Positions 8,901-17,112 of a stretch of 55,767 bases of DNA are shown piece by piece. Source of the stretch: an uncultured Bacteroidales bacterium (GTDB lineage: Bacteria > Bacteroidota > Bacteroidia > Bacteroidales > UBA932); NCBI GenBank assembly GCA_947305645.1, contig CAMZEC010000007.1, forward strand, positions 1 to 55,767, in the 5' to 3' direction. Position 1 is the first letter of the stretch; every line of letters begins with the position of its first letter. The notes beneath the pieces were generated by a model that had not been told where the DNA came from, did not search any database, and saw nothing but the letters and a program-made list of their open reading frames with translations. The translations under genes and the position numbers were made by a program.

Positions 8901-9411
8901 TGCAGCCATGAATGCAGCCTATGCCGTAGCAGATGCAGCCAAGACCCTTGATGAAGCCAAGGCTCTTCCCGACGCCACCTTTATCGAGGCTTATCTGAAG
9001 CTCATCCGAATGATGACCCTGCAGTATCCTTACGTCAAGATTATCGTACTCATTCACGATACTCTTACTCCTGATGTGGAAGAGTCCCTTTTGCATATTG
9101 CCGACCATTACGACAACTGTCGTGCAGTCGATCTCTATGCGGTAAACGGTTTCAACGACCTGGGATGGAACTTCGAGTACCTGGATCTCGGTTATCAGCC
9201 CAACATGCCCAAGCATGACTTTGACTGGTCCAACATCAAGACCGACGACAAGCGCAAGAACTGCAGCGACCATTACTCCGCAGTTGCCATGCGCTTCATC
9301 GCGAACAAGATTTACAACGAGCTAGGCTCATGGCTTGAGTCTTCCGCCTCCTATAACGAAGACGGCAACGGTTCTATCAATGACTTTGGCAACATTAACG
9401 GAGCATGGTGA
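5965..9411 (+). CDS. Surface lipoprotein: fimbrillin-like domain, GLUG repeats and C-terminal SGNH hydrolase
   Basis: An 1148-residue lipoprotein. The signal peptide ends in the lipobox LSAC (Cys20). Residues ~30-290 look like the fimbrillin-like beta-sandwich common in Bacteroidales (motif PVLWSAGDEIWLRS). Residues ~300-820 hold about nine GLUG-type repeats of the pattern GGIxGYxxGGSIxDC. Residues ~835-1130 resemble an SGNH/GDSL hydrolase: block I GDSLS with candidate nucleophile Ser846, and block III GGAND with Asn951. The usual D-x-x-H block reads NCSDHYS, putting Asp1102 next to His1103, so activity is uncertain. A role in adhesion with glycan or ester hydrolysis at the surface is inferred. 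The stop shares one base with the next start. Confidence 0.85.
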   Translation: MKRTTLFVFCLVMLLALSACVKEKNTEGTYPTITFTAEQVETRTHLSTPEAGKLPVLWSAGDEIWLRSAAQEAGTPGNLFSTSESAISEGGKVAKFTGQAPEDGPYVAIYPYSLVDAASNNETVVLNVPQNQTWLQESFGEGANLTAAVWAGGKLMQFRNLAGALRLKFTGSKTVKRIVITDNDPASVLWGTCTLGIDQSGSTVSSVQWTNESPERNSLILDCVEGVTLGQDAVLFYLVVPEGAFAKGFTCTLYDEFNAELKSIITLQNARASRNGIIDMAVIAPESMPFSGGSGTQVSPYLIATPSDLVQLAALCNGSSSESYNACYYKQIRDIDMKDVSIACIGSTSENAFKGNYDGDLHTISNLSPTPASGKAAGMFAYTSGASVKNIVVHGYTNNGKNGEQGVIAGHPVNTTFSGIKVDGTVDFVKCACGGIAGYVEGGSITDCHVIGFLHNEDSDSFKGVSGVTCQGGIAGYVNKTEISNCSFSGNVTGSAEQLGGIVGQIEGGSVADCEVLEGSTITGDNYYVGGIAGEIIGSGSIARCVVQAHVICWYPGAAGIVAWVQSGDISDCVVGSHALVRSGQMQAGGIVAYIYHKNTAQTVNISNCAVYCDVAAAYSVGGIVGECTPTHDDSKINIWNCAYVGGEIIDAGYATGKWTMAGGLVAWARMGSTAAELNIVNCFSDPSVIRCDFPQALEVDMGGFIGEQGGANASVNICGCYNTLAYGRALVNMQKDIPGSYYNYAALVGLPKKTNFDHVYYINSLPALGNANSGTSTEVEGLSVTAMSDGTLLRKLNAFKDSYSGPLQLKSWVGEVNCYPVLEGMQPNPSTGKKKALRVSLIGDSLSTFDGYAPHGYQGSRAPNGYRCHYPTGDGNVTSATQTYWYILTYELLSNAVWDTNLAFSGTATTRCTNTSKSDQYWYGQDFCTRYIENGGMGSPDIIIINGGANDWAHNCYNILGDQKLERYPSGTPHRPGDAAMNAAYAVADAAKTLDEAKALPDATFIEAYLKLIRMMTLQYPYVKIIVLIHDTLTPDVEESLLHIADHYDNCRAVDLYAVNGFNDLGWNFEYLDLGYQPNMPKHDFDWSNIKTDDKRKNCSDHYSAVAMRFIANKIYNELGSWLESSASYNEDGNGSINDFGNINGAW

Positions 9412-12116
9412 TGAAAACGAAATACATTTTATCAATAATTGCTATTATTGTCGCCGTTGCGGCATGCAATACGGAAAAGCCCGTCATTGAAGTGACGGAA
9501 GCCGGCGAAACCGTTTCTCTCACTGCTTCGATCGGTACGCCCGGCACCAAGATCCACTTTGCCGGCGACAAGGACACTTATACCGAAACCCGCTGGCAGG
9601 ATGGAGACTGCATCTGGGTTCGCAGCGACACCCAGCCAGCATGGGAGCGTGGCGACTGCTTCAGGACCAATGCTGCCCAGATTAGCGAAGACGGCCATTC
9701 TGCAGTCTTTACCGGACGCACAAGGGTCGAAGGCAGGCTCTGTGCCGTTTATCCTTACGGCATAGTTCAACCCGGATCGGACAACGATGCCGTACTGCTG
9801 GCTATACCCGGCACCAATGAACTTACGCCCGGTGACTGTCCTGCATCCTCCAATGTAGCTGTGGCGTGCTGGGCTGACGGCAGCAACAGTTTTTCAATGG
9901 TGTACCTCCTCGGAGCCCTGAAGGTTTCCGTAAGCGGCAACGGGCAGACTATCGTGAAGGCAGAAATAACAGACTCCGGCGAAAGCATACTGTGGGGCGA
10001 TATGAAAGTGGTTCCGGACTATGGGAACAAAGGTATCTCATCGGCTGAGATTTCCAACTCTGCACTAAACCGTAGCACTGCTACCCTTATATCAGAAGGA
10101 CAAGTACTTGGCTCCACTCCCCTGGAGTTCTACTTCATGTTACCTGAAGGCGCTCTCACTAAAGGCTTCGTACTCCGTCTAACGGATTCCGATTCCAAGA
10201 CTTACCTGTTCGTGAGCGAAAAGAACAATGCCGTCGTGAGCGGTAAGGTTATAAAAATGCCTGCGGTTGATCTAGCCAATGCTTTGACGGAGGAGGACCT
10301 GAAGAACTTCTCGGGCGGCGACGGCACCCAGGCCAGTCCTTACCAGATTGCCACACCGGACGACTTGGTACAGCTGACCACCCGTATGGCAAATGAATCC
10401 AAGTATGATGCATTTGCAGACAAGTATTATGTCCAGACAGCCGATATCGACATGGACGGCAAGGCTTTTGCCGCTATTGGATCCACATCCGGGGCCCCGT
10501 TCAAGGGCGTTTACGACGGCGGTCACTTCTCAGTATCCAACCTTTCCGTCCAGGGCGTTTCTTCAGATGCTCCCGCCAGCGGACTGTTCGGATATGCTGA
10601 CGGCGCCACTATCAAGAACCTTAGCGTTGTGAACCGCAGCAATCCTGGTGCGTTCGTACGCGTAGGCGGTGTAGTCGGATATGCCAAGAATTCAACAATC
10701 GATGACTGCCACATCAGCGGCGGCGAACTTACCGCAGCTGCGAACATGCTGGGCGGTATAGTCGGCGACCTTGTCGGCGGTTCCGTGAAGAATTGTACTG
10801 CTGCAGGCGTCAAGCTTACGCAGAGCAAGAACTATGCAGCCGCAATAGCTGCTTATGCTCATGACGGTGCCGTTATCGAGCATTGTAAAGTGCTTTCCGG
10901 TACCGAGATCAGCGGCGCGAACGAAATCGGCGGCATCGTAGGCAAGATGGAAGGCGGCTCGATCAAGGAATGCTCTGCCGAAGGGCTCACAATCAGCTCC
11001 TCTGCAGAGGATGTAGGAGCCGTCGGAGGCTGGGTGATATCTGAATGCACGATTTCCGACTGCGTGGTTTCCGCCTGCTCCGTGACAGCTGGAACCAACT
11101 ATGGCGGCGGTTTTGTCGGCCTTCTCCAAAAGTCGTTGATAAAGGACTGCATCCTGACAGGAAAGACTGCGGTTACCGGAAAGAAGAGCGGCACCGGCGG
11201 ATTTGTCGGATACGTCAAGGCTACCGATCAGTCCACTCTGGACAATTGCAAGGTAGAAGGCGGTTGCGTGATTACCGGCGTAACCAATACCGGCGGTTTG
11301 ATAGGCTGGCTCGATGCCGGCAGCGTCAAGAATTGCCAGGTTACCGGCGAGTCCGTAATTACCAGCTCGGGAGACGGTACCGGAGGCCTTATCGGCCGTG
11401 CTATCTGCAAGAGCGGGAACGGCAACACGATTGACAACTGCATCGTAACAGGGAACACCCTCATAGAGGGCTCATACAGTCTGGCCGGTCTTCTGGGCTA
11501 CGCATACCCTGATTCAAACGGCGAACTGCTTATCCTGAACAGCGGAGTCGTTAACGCCCGCATTCATGGTAAATCCTGCGACACGAACGGCGATCCCAGC
11601 AAAGGCGACTGCATGAACGGAGGCATAATCGGCTGGGCCCGTTTGTCCGACTCCGGCAGCAAGGCATGGATAGTCAACTGCTATTCCTATCTTGACGCGA
11701 TGGCTCTCGATCTGAATATGGCCCATCCTTCCGTAGGCGGCATCGTTGGCTATGGTTCCTTGTCTTCCGCCGGCAAACTGGAAGTGTTGAATTGCGTCAG
11801 CAGCTTCGTAAAAGAGACTGTCACCATGGCCGGTGCGGCGCTCGATCCGTCCGTGCCGCAGGCCGGAACCCTCTATGGATCTATGCCGAACAACGCGGGA
11901 GTCCGTGTCGCCGGCAATTATTATCTTGCCGGGGATCTCGGAGAAGGATTGGCCGGTGCAAGTGCCGTGATAGAAAATAACTTCGGATATATCGAGGATG
12001 TGTTCAAAGATGGCAGTACGGTAAAGACCAAGCTTAACGAATTTGTCGCCGGTCAGAGCACCTATACCCTTAAATCCTGGGCGGTTAATGCATCCGGACT
12101 TCCGGTTATTGAATAA
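9411..12116 (+). CDS. Surface lipoprotein: fimbrillin-like domain plus GLUG repeats
   Basis: A 901-residue lipoprotein starting at the ATG at 9411, whose first base is the last base of the preceding TGA; an in-frame ATG at 9405 lies inside the previous gene and is less likely. The lipobox is VAAC (Cys19). The N-terminal ~290 residues match the fimbrillin-like module of the upstream protein (TETRWQDGDCIWVRS against PVLWSAGDEIWLRS). About 13 GLUG-type repeats follow, and the end LKSWAVNASGLPVIE resembles the LKSWVGEVNCYPVLEG end of the repeat region upstream. It lacks the hydrolase domain, so the pair looks like a duplication in which only one copy has the catalytic part. A terminator follows. 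Confidence 0.85.
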   Translation: MKTKYILSIIAIIVAVAACNTEKPVIEVTEAGETVSLTASIGTPGTKIHFAGDKDTYTETRWQDGDCIWVRSDTQPAWERGDCFRTNAAQISEDGHSAVFTGRTRVEGRLCAVYPYGIVQPGSDNDAVLLAIPGTNELTPGDCPASSNVAVACWADGSNSFSMVYLLGALKVSVSGNGQTIVKAEITDSGESILWGDMKVVPDYGNKGISSAEISNSALNRSTATLISEGQVLGSTPLEFYFMLPEGALTKGFVLRLTDSDSKTYLFVSEKNNAVVSGKVIKMPAVDLANALTEEDLKNFSGGDGTQASPYQIATPDDLVQLTTRMANESKYDAFADKYYVQTADIDMDGKAFAAIGSTSGAPFKGVYDGGHFSVSNLSVQGVSSDAPASGLFGYADGATIKNLSVVNRSNPGAFVRVGGVVGYAKNSTIDDCHISGGELTAAANMLGGIVGDLVGGSVKNCTAAGVKLTQSKNYAAAIAAYAHDGAVIEHCKVLSGTEISGANEIGGIVGKMEGGSIKECSAEGLTISSSAEDVGAVGGWVISECTISDCVVSACSVTAGTNYGGGFVGLLQKSLIKDCILTGKTAVTGKKSGTGGFVGYVKATDQSTLDNCKVEGGCVITGVTNTGGLIGWLDAGSVKNCQVTGESVITSSGDGTGGLIGRAICKSGNGNTIDNCIVTGNTLIEGSYSLAGLLGYAYPDSNGELLILNSGVVNARIHGKSCDTNGDPSKGDCMNGGIIGWARLSDSGSKAWIVNCYSYLDAMALDLNMAHPSVGGIVGYGSLSSAGKLEVLNCVSSFVKETVTMAGAALDPSVPQAGTLYGSMPNNAGVRVAGNYYLAGDLGEGLAGASAVIENNFGYIEDVFKDGSTVKTKLNEFVAGQSTYTLKSWAVNASGLPVIE

Positions 12117-12138
12117 CCTTCCTTTTTGTTTAAAAGTC

Positions 12139-12168
12139 AAGCCGCCTGAAAGGGCGGCTTCTTTTTTT
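12139..12168 (+). terminator. Rho-independent terminator
   Basis: A perfect eight-base stem AAGCCGCC (12139-12146) with GGCGGCTT (12153-12160), a six-base loop, and T7 at 12162-12168. It ends the lipoprotein operon. Confidence 0.93.
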
Positions 12169-12197
12169 GCTGAAAACGCTAAAAAAAACTATCTTTG
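12166..12197 (+). promoter_or_regulatory. Promoter of the V-type ATPase operon
   Basis: A TTG -33 box (12167-12169) lies exactly 20 bases before a perfect TATCTTTG -7 box (12190-12197). The -33 box uses the T tract of the preceding terminator. Confidence 0.8.
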
Positions 12198-12216
12198 AAA
12201 GATAAATGAATTGGAT

Positions 12217-12816
12217 ATGCAAAACAAATTACAGGAACTGACAGAACAGCTTTACAACGAGGGGCTGGCCAAAGGTCGTGAAGAAGGCGAGCGCATACTC
12301 CAGGAAGCAAAGGAGCAGGCTGCCGCAGCCATCGAAGACGCCAAACGCGAGGCGGCCGGGATTGTAGCAAAAGCCGAAAAGGATGCCGCCGACCTTCGTT
12401 CAAAGGCAGAAGCAGACGTGCGCATGGCATCCGCCCAGGCCCTTCAGGCGACCCGCAAAAGCATTGAGGACCTAATAGTGACCAAGGCGGCCGGCCAGGC
12501 GCCCGCCGCAGACCCTGAATTCCTGAAAGAGATTATACGCTGCGTGGCAGAGAAGTTCTCTGCAAGCGAAGGTGCCGACATAGCCCTTGTCCTCCCCGAT
12601 AGTCTTAAAGCCAAACTGGAGCCCTGGGCAAAGGCGGAACTTGCAAAGGCCCTGGCCTCCCCTGTCGAGGTCTCTTTCTCCAGGAAACTCTCCGGCGGCT
12701 TTACAATCGGCCCCAAGGATGGTAGCTATTACATCAGTTTCTCTGACAAGACCTTCAACGAACTGATAGCCGAGTACATGCGCCCGGTAACCCGCAAACT
12801 GCTCTTCGGTGAATAA
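12217..12816 (+). CDS. ntpE: V-type ATPase subunit E (peripheral stalk)
   Basis: A 199-residue protein with a long Ala/Glu/Lys-rich coiled coil over about residues 1-90 and a compact C-terminal domain ending EYMRPVTRKLLFGE, as in subunit E of the peripheral stalk. The ATG at 12217 is preferred to the in-frame TTG at 12211, being 20 bases after the -7 box. It is first of seven genes in the ATPase operon. Subunit E links the catalytic head to membrane subunit I. Confidence 0.88.
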   Translation: MQNKLQELTEQLYNEGLAKGREEGERILQEAKEQAAAAIEDAKREAAGIVAKAEKDAADLRSKAEADVRMASAQALQATRKSIEDLIVTKAAGQAPAADPEFLKEIIRCVAEKFSASEGADIALVLPDSLKAKLEPWAKAELAKALASPVEVSFSRKLSGGFTIGPKDGSYYISFSDKTFNELIAEYMRPVTRKLLFGE

Positions 12817-13375
12817 TTACGAATACATAATTGCGTGCCTGCCGGTTCCGGATCCTGATACCGGAACGCCCGATGTAGACGCACTGATAGAATTCATCCG
12901 CAGCCAATGCTCCGAAAAGGACGTTGAGCTGCTGGATTGTATACAGGACGCCTTCAATCCGGAGAAACTAAACAGCGACTTTTATACCAGGGCACTGTGC
13001 AGCCGCAATGCGTTTATCCGGGAATTCCTGGGCTATGACCTTCATATCCGCAATACCAAAGTCGAGTATCTGAACCAGGTGTTGGAACGTCCTGAAGGCA
13101 CGGACAGAATCAGTATACGCGAGCAGGAGTTCGAGGAAAAACCGGCAGTGCTGGCTGTCCTGAATCAAGCCGACATACTTGCTCGCGAACGAGGCCTGGA
13201 CAAGCTGATGTGGGACAAGGCTGATGAGCTTGTCCGTATGCACCTCTTCGATATGGACGTCATACTGGCTACCGTCGCCAAGCTGCTGATAACCGCACGC
13301 TGGACCAGACTCGACCCGGCAACCGGCCGTGAACTGTTCCGCAAACTCGTTCAAGAAATAAGAAACACACGATAA
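12809..13375 (+). CDS. DUF2764 family protein of the V-ATPase operon
   Basis: A 188-residue soluble protein starting with GTG and overlapping ntpE by eight bases. The opening YEYIIACLPVPDPD fits the family opening YYYLIAGLP of DUF2764, which sits between E and A in Bacteroidota V-ATPase operons. No gene for subunit C or F is seen in this operon, so it may do the job of subunit C, which joins the central shaft to the rotor ring. That is an inference from position and absence, not from sequence similarity. Confidence 0.8.
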   Translation: MNNYEYIIACLPVPDPDTGTPDVDALIEFIRSQCSEKDVELLDCIQDAFNPEKLNSDFYTRALCSRNAFIREFLGYDLHIRNTKVEYLNQVLERPEGTDRISIREQEFEEKPAVLAVLNQADILARERGLDKLMWDKADELVRMHLFDMDVILATVAKLLITARWTRLDPATGRELFRKLVQEIRNTR

Positions 13376-13376
13376 T

Positions 13377-15131
13377 ATGGCAACAAAAGGAAAAGTGACA
13401 GGCATCGTTTCCAACCTGGTAACAGTCCAGGTTGACGGCCCCGTTGGCGAAAACGAGCTCTGTTACATCAACCTCGGCGGCACACAATTGCTTGCCGAGG
13501 TAATCAAGGTCACGGGAGAGAAGGCTTCCGTACAGGTCTTCGAGAGCACTCGCGGACTCAAGAACGGAGATGAAGTGACTTTCCTCGGCAGGATGCTTGA
13601 GGCAAGCCTCGGTCCCGGCCTGCTTTCCGGCGTTTACGACGGCCTTCAGAACGACCTTACTACCATGGAAGGGGTATTCCTCAAGAGAGGCGAATACACC
13701 GACCCCCTGAACCACGAAAAGCTATGGGAATTCAAGCCCCTGGCGGCTCCCGGCAACAAGGTGAAAGCCGCAGACTGGCTAGGCGAGGTGCAGGAGGGAT
13801 GGCTCTCCCACAAGATCATGGTGCCTTTCAAGTTCGTCGGCGGATATACAGTCAAGTCGATTGCCCCTGCGGGAAGCTACAATATCGATACGGAAATCGC
13901 AGTGCTGACGGACGAGGAGGGAGAAGACCACAGCGTTTCCATGGTTCAGAAGTGGCCTGTTAAAGTGGCTGTCAGGGCTTATATCGAGAAGCCTCGTCCC
14001 TCAAATATCATGGAGACGGGCGTTCGTATCATAGATACCTTCAATCCCATTGCCGAAGGCGGTACGGGCTTCATTCCCGGTCCGTTCGGATGCGGCAAGA
14101 CTGTACTCCAGCATGCCATCGCCAAGCAGGGCGAAGCTGATATCGTTGTGATGGCTGCCTGCGGCGAGCGTGCCAACGAGGTGGTTGAAATCTTCACCGA
14201 GTACCCCGAGCTGGTAGATCCTCATACCGGTCGCAAGCTGATGGAGCGCACGGTAATCATCTGCAACACCTCCAATATGCCGGTGGCAGCCCGTGAAGCC
14301 TCCGTCTATACGGCCATGACCATCTGCGAGTACTACCGGGCCATGGGCTTCCGTTGCCTGCTCCTGGCCGACTCCACTTCCCGTTGGGCCCAGGCTCTGA
14401 GGGAGATGAGCAACCGTATGGAGGAACTGCCCGGCCAGGACGCCTTCCCGGTCGACCTTTCCGCCATCATTTCCAATTTCTACGCTCGTGCAGGCAGGGT
14501 TGTGCTGAACAACGGACAGACGGGGGCAGTTACATTTATCGGTACGGTCTCCCCTGCCGGCGGCAACCTCAAGGAGCCGGTGACGGAGAGCACCAAGAAG
14601 GCCGCCCGCTGCTTCTACGCCCTCGAGCAGAACCGCGCCGACCAGAAGCGCTACCCTGCCGTCAACCCGGTGGATTCCTATTCCAAGTATCTCGAGTATC
14701 CGGAAATCCAGGCTACCCTGGAGGAGAGCGTGGAGCGCGGTTGGATAAACAAGGTGCTCAAGGCCAAGAACTATGTCCGCCGCGGCAAGGAAATGGCGGA
14801 CCAGATCAACATCCTCGGTGACGACGGAGTGCCCATGAGTTACCATGAGGCCTTCTGGAAGAGCGAGCTCATCGATTTCGCCTTCCTGCAGCAGGACGCA
14901 TTCGACGCCATAGACTCCGTCTGCCCCATGGCACGCCAGAAATACATGCTGGACCTCATCCTGGACATCTGCGACCGCCAGTTCGACTTCGAAGATTACG
15001 AGAAGTGCCGCAGCTGGTTCAAGGAGCTCATCAACGTTATGCGTCAGATGAACTACTCCGAGTTCGAGTCCGCCGACTTCAAGAAATATAACGATTCGCT
15101 CACTAAACTCCTTTCCGAAAATGTCAACTAA
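13377..15131 (+). CDS. ntpA: V-type ATPase catalytic subunit A
   Basis: A 584-residue catalytic subunit with the V-type P-loop GPFGCGKT at residues 235-242 (Lys241), the extra insertion domain typical of A subunits before it, and the ADSTSRWAQALREMSNRMEE-type segment after it. It hydrolyses or makes ATP at the head's catalytic sites. Length is normal. The stop overlaps the ntpB start by 11 bases. Confidence 0.97.
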   Translation: MATKGKVTGIVSNLVTVQVDGPVGENELCYINLGGTQLLAEVIKVTGEKASVQVFESTRGLKNGDEVTFLGRMLEASLGPGLLSGVYDGLQNDLTTMEGVFLKRGEYTDPLNHEKLWEFKPLAAPGNKVKAADWLGEVQEGWLSHKIMVPFKFVGGYTVKSIAPAGSYNIDTEIAVLTDEEGEDHSVSMVQKWPVKVAVRAYIEKPRPSNIMETGVRIIDTFNPIAEGGTGFIPGPFGCGKTVLQHAIAKQGEADIVVMAACGERANEVVEIFTEYPELVDPHTGRKLMERTVIICNTSNMPVAAREASVYTAMTICEYYRAMGFRCLLLADSTSRWAQALREMSNRMEELPGQDAFPVDLSAIISNFYARAGRVVLNNGQTGAVTFIGTVSPAGGNLKEPVTESTKKAARCFYALEQNRADQKRYPAVNPVDSYSKYLEYPEIQATLEESVERGWINKVLKAKNYVRRGKEMADQINILGDDGVPMSYHEAFWKSELIDFAFLQQDAFDAIDSVCPMARQKYMLDLILDICDRQFDFEDYEKCRSWFKELINVMRQMNYSEFESADFKKYNDSLTKLLSENVN

Positions 15132-16440
15132 AGCTTACCAGCGTACATATACCAAGCTACAGGCCATTACCAAGGCCACCGTGTCCCTGGACGCCAAAGG
15201 TGTAGCAAATGACGAGCTTGCAAGCGTGAACGGCAAGCTGGCGCAGGTGGTGAAGACCAACGGCGACCGCGTGACCCTGCAGGTGTTCTCCGGAACCGAG
15301 GGCGTGCCCACCGATGCCGAGGTGTCCTTCTTCGGAGCGCCTCCTACCCTGAAGGTGAGCGAGCAGCTCTCCGGCCGTTTCTTCAACGCATACGGCAAGC
15401 CCATCGACGGCGGCCCCGAGGTAGAGGGAGAGGAGCGCCAGACCGGCGGCCCTTCTGTCAACCCATACAAGCGCCGTCAGCCCAGTGAGCTTATTCCTAC
15501 AGGTATCGCTGGCATCGACCTGAACAACACCCTGGTTTCCGGTCAGAAGATCCCCTTCTTCGCCGACCCCGACCAGCCGTACAACCAGGTTATGGCAGAC
15601 GTAGCCCTGCGTGCCGACGTCGACAAGATTATCCTCGGCGGCATGGGACTGAGCAACGACGACTACCTGTTCTTCCGCCACGCTTTCGAGAACGCCGGCG
15701 CCCTGGACCGTATCGTCTCCTTCGTGAACACCACCGAGGAGCCGCCCGTGGAGCGTCTGCTCATCCCCGATATGGCGCTGACCGCCGCGGAGTATTTTGC
15801 CGTGGACAAGAACGAGAAGGTGCTGGTGCTGCTGACGGATATGACCCTGTACGCAGATGCCCTGTCCATCGTGAGCAACCGTATGGACCAAATACCTTCG
15901 AAGGACTCCATGCCCGGTTCGCTTTATTCCGACCTGGCAAAGATTTACGAGAAAGCCGTACAGCTGCCGGCCGGCGGTTCCATAACCATCATCGCGGTTA
16001 CCACTCTTAACGACGGAGATATCACCCACGCCATCCCGGATAACACAGGTTACATTACGGAGGGTCAGATTTTCCTTCGCGCCGATTCCGATTCCGGTTG
16101 CGTAATAGTGGATCCTTTCCGCAGCCTCAGCCGACTCAAGCAGCTGGTCCAGGGCAAGAAGACGCGCGAGGATCACAGCCAGATAATGAACGCAGGCGTG
16201 CGCCTTTACGCCGATGCCCAGAACGCCAAGACCAAGCTGCAGAACGGCTTCGACCTCAGCGATTACGACCTGCGCTGCCTGGATTACGCGAAAGACTACG
16301 CCAGGGAGCTGCTCAGCATAGATGTCAACATAACTATTGACGAGATGCTGGACACCGCCTGGAAACTCTTTGCCAAGTATTTCTCCCCCGCGGAGACCGG
16401 CATCAAGCAGAATCTGATAGATAAGTATTGGGTAAAGTAG
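15121..16440 (+). CDS. ntpB: V-type ATPase subunit B (non-catalytic)
   Basis: A 439-residue regulatory subunit paired with A in the head. The family stretch TGIAGIDLNNTLVSGQKIPFF (family GxSAIDxMNxLVRGQKLPIF) and the NRMDQIPSKDSMPGSLYSDL segment are clear, and as expected no intact P-loop is present. It overlaps ntpA by 11 bases. A palindromic repeat begins within its last codons and fills the gap to ntpD. Confidence 0.96.
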   Translation: MSTKAYQRTYTKLQAITKATVSLDAKGVANDELASVNGKLAQVVKTNGDRVTLQVFSGTEGVPTDAEVSFFGAPPTLKVSEQLSGRFFNAYGKPIDGGPEVEGEERQTGGPSVNPYKRRQPSELIPTGIAGIDLNNTLVSGQKIPFFADPDQPYNQVMADVALRADVDKIILGGMGLSNDDYLFFRHAFENAGALDRIVSFVNTTEEPPVERLLIPDMALTAAEYFAVDKNEKVLVLLTDMTLYADALSIVSNRMDQIPSKDSMPGSLYSDLAKIYEKAVQLPAGGSITIIAVTTLNDGDITHAIPDNTGYITEGQIFLRADSDSGCVIVDPFRSLSRLKQLVQGKKTREDHSQIMNAGVRLYADAQNAKTKLQNGFDLSDYDLRCLDYAKDYARELLSIDVNITIDEMLDTAWKLFAKYFSPAETGIKQNLIDKYWVK

Positions 16441-16496
16441 ATCCTTCACTACGTTCAGGATGACAGAGGTGTCATTCTGAGCAAAGCGAAGAATCT
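16439..16496. repeat. Imperfect palindromic intergenic repeat inside the ATPase operon
   Basis: Two 27-base arms (16439-16465 and 16470-16496) separated by GAGG pair with about six mismatches. The right arm contains TCATTCTGAGCAAAGCGAAG, a motif I recognise as a dispersed palindromic repeat in many bacterial genomes. In the transcript it forms a long hairpin between ntpB and ntpD and could affect mRNA stability or subunit ratios. Confidence 0.8.
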
Positions 16497-16503
16497 TATA
16501 GCT

Positions 16504-17112
16504 ATGGCAATAAAGTTTCAATATAACAAAACGTCCCTGACGAATCTCGGCAAGCAGCTGAAGATCAGGCAGAACGCCCTGCCGACCCTGAAGAACAAGG
16601 AGTCGGCCCTGCGCGTCAGCGTGATTACGGCCAAGGCTGAGGCGCAGGCGCAGGCGGATGAGTTGGAGAGCAAGATTCAGGAGTATGACTACCTGGCTGC
16701 GCTCTGGAACGAACTCCAGCCCGGCCTGATACGCATCAGCGACGTCCATCTTAAGACCGTCAAGATTGCCGGCGTAAAGGCGCCACAGCTTGAGAAGATT
16801 GACTTCGAGCTGCAGCCTTTCAACGCTTTCGCGGCCCCGGCCTGGTATGCCGACGGCATACGCATACTCAAAGAACTCAGCACCCTGGGCATCGAGTCCG
16901 AGGTCTCCGAAGAGCGCCGCCGCATCCTTGAATTCAACCGCAAGAAAACCACCCAGAAGGTGAACCTTTACGAAAAGGTGCAGATTCCCGGTTATCAGGA
17001 GGCCATACGCAAGATCAAGCGCTATATGGAAGACGAGGAGAACCTCTCCAAGGCCTCCTCCAAGATAGTCAAGAACCGCCACGCGGCACAGGAAGAAGAG
17101 GAAGGCCTATGA
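16504..17112 (+). CDS. ntpD: V-type ATPase subunit D (central shaft)
   Basis: A 202-residue protein rich in helix, with coiled-coil arms at about residues 10-75 and 130-195 and the family start KFQYNKTSLTNLGKQL. Subunit D is the rotating shaft in the head. It is separated from ntpB by the palindromic repeat and overlaps ntpI by four bases (ATGA). Confidence 0.92.
   Translation: MAIKFQYNKTSLTNLGKQLKIRQNALPTLKNKESALRVSVITAKAEAQAQADELESKIQEYDYLAALWNELQPGLIRISDVHLKTVKIAGVKAPQLEKIDFELQPFNAFAAPAWYADGIRILKELSTLGIESEVSEERRRILEFNRKKTTQKVNLYEKVQIPGYQEAIRKIKRYMEDEENLSKASSKIVKNRHAAQEEEEGL

Noticed and set aside
15157..17082. 641-codon open frame on the minus strand across ntpB and ntpD
   Set aside because: It is antisense to two well-conserved ATPase genes and shows no domain; long frames of this kind follow from the codon bias of the genes opposite. 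Part of it translates the palindromic repeat.
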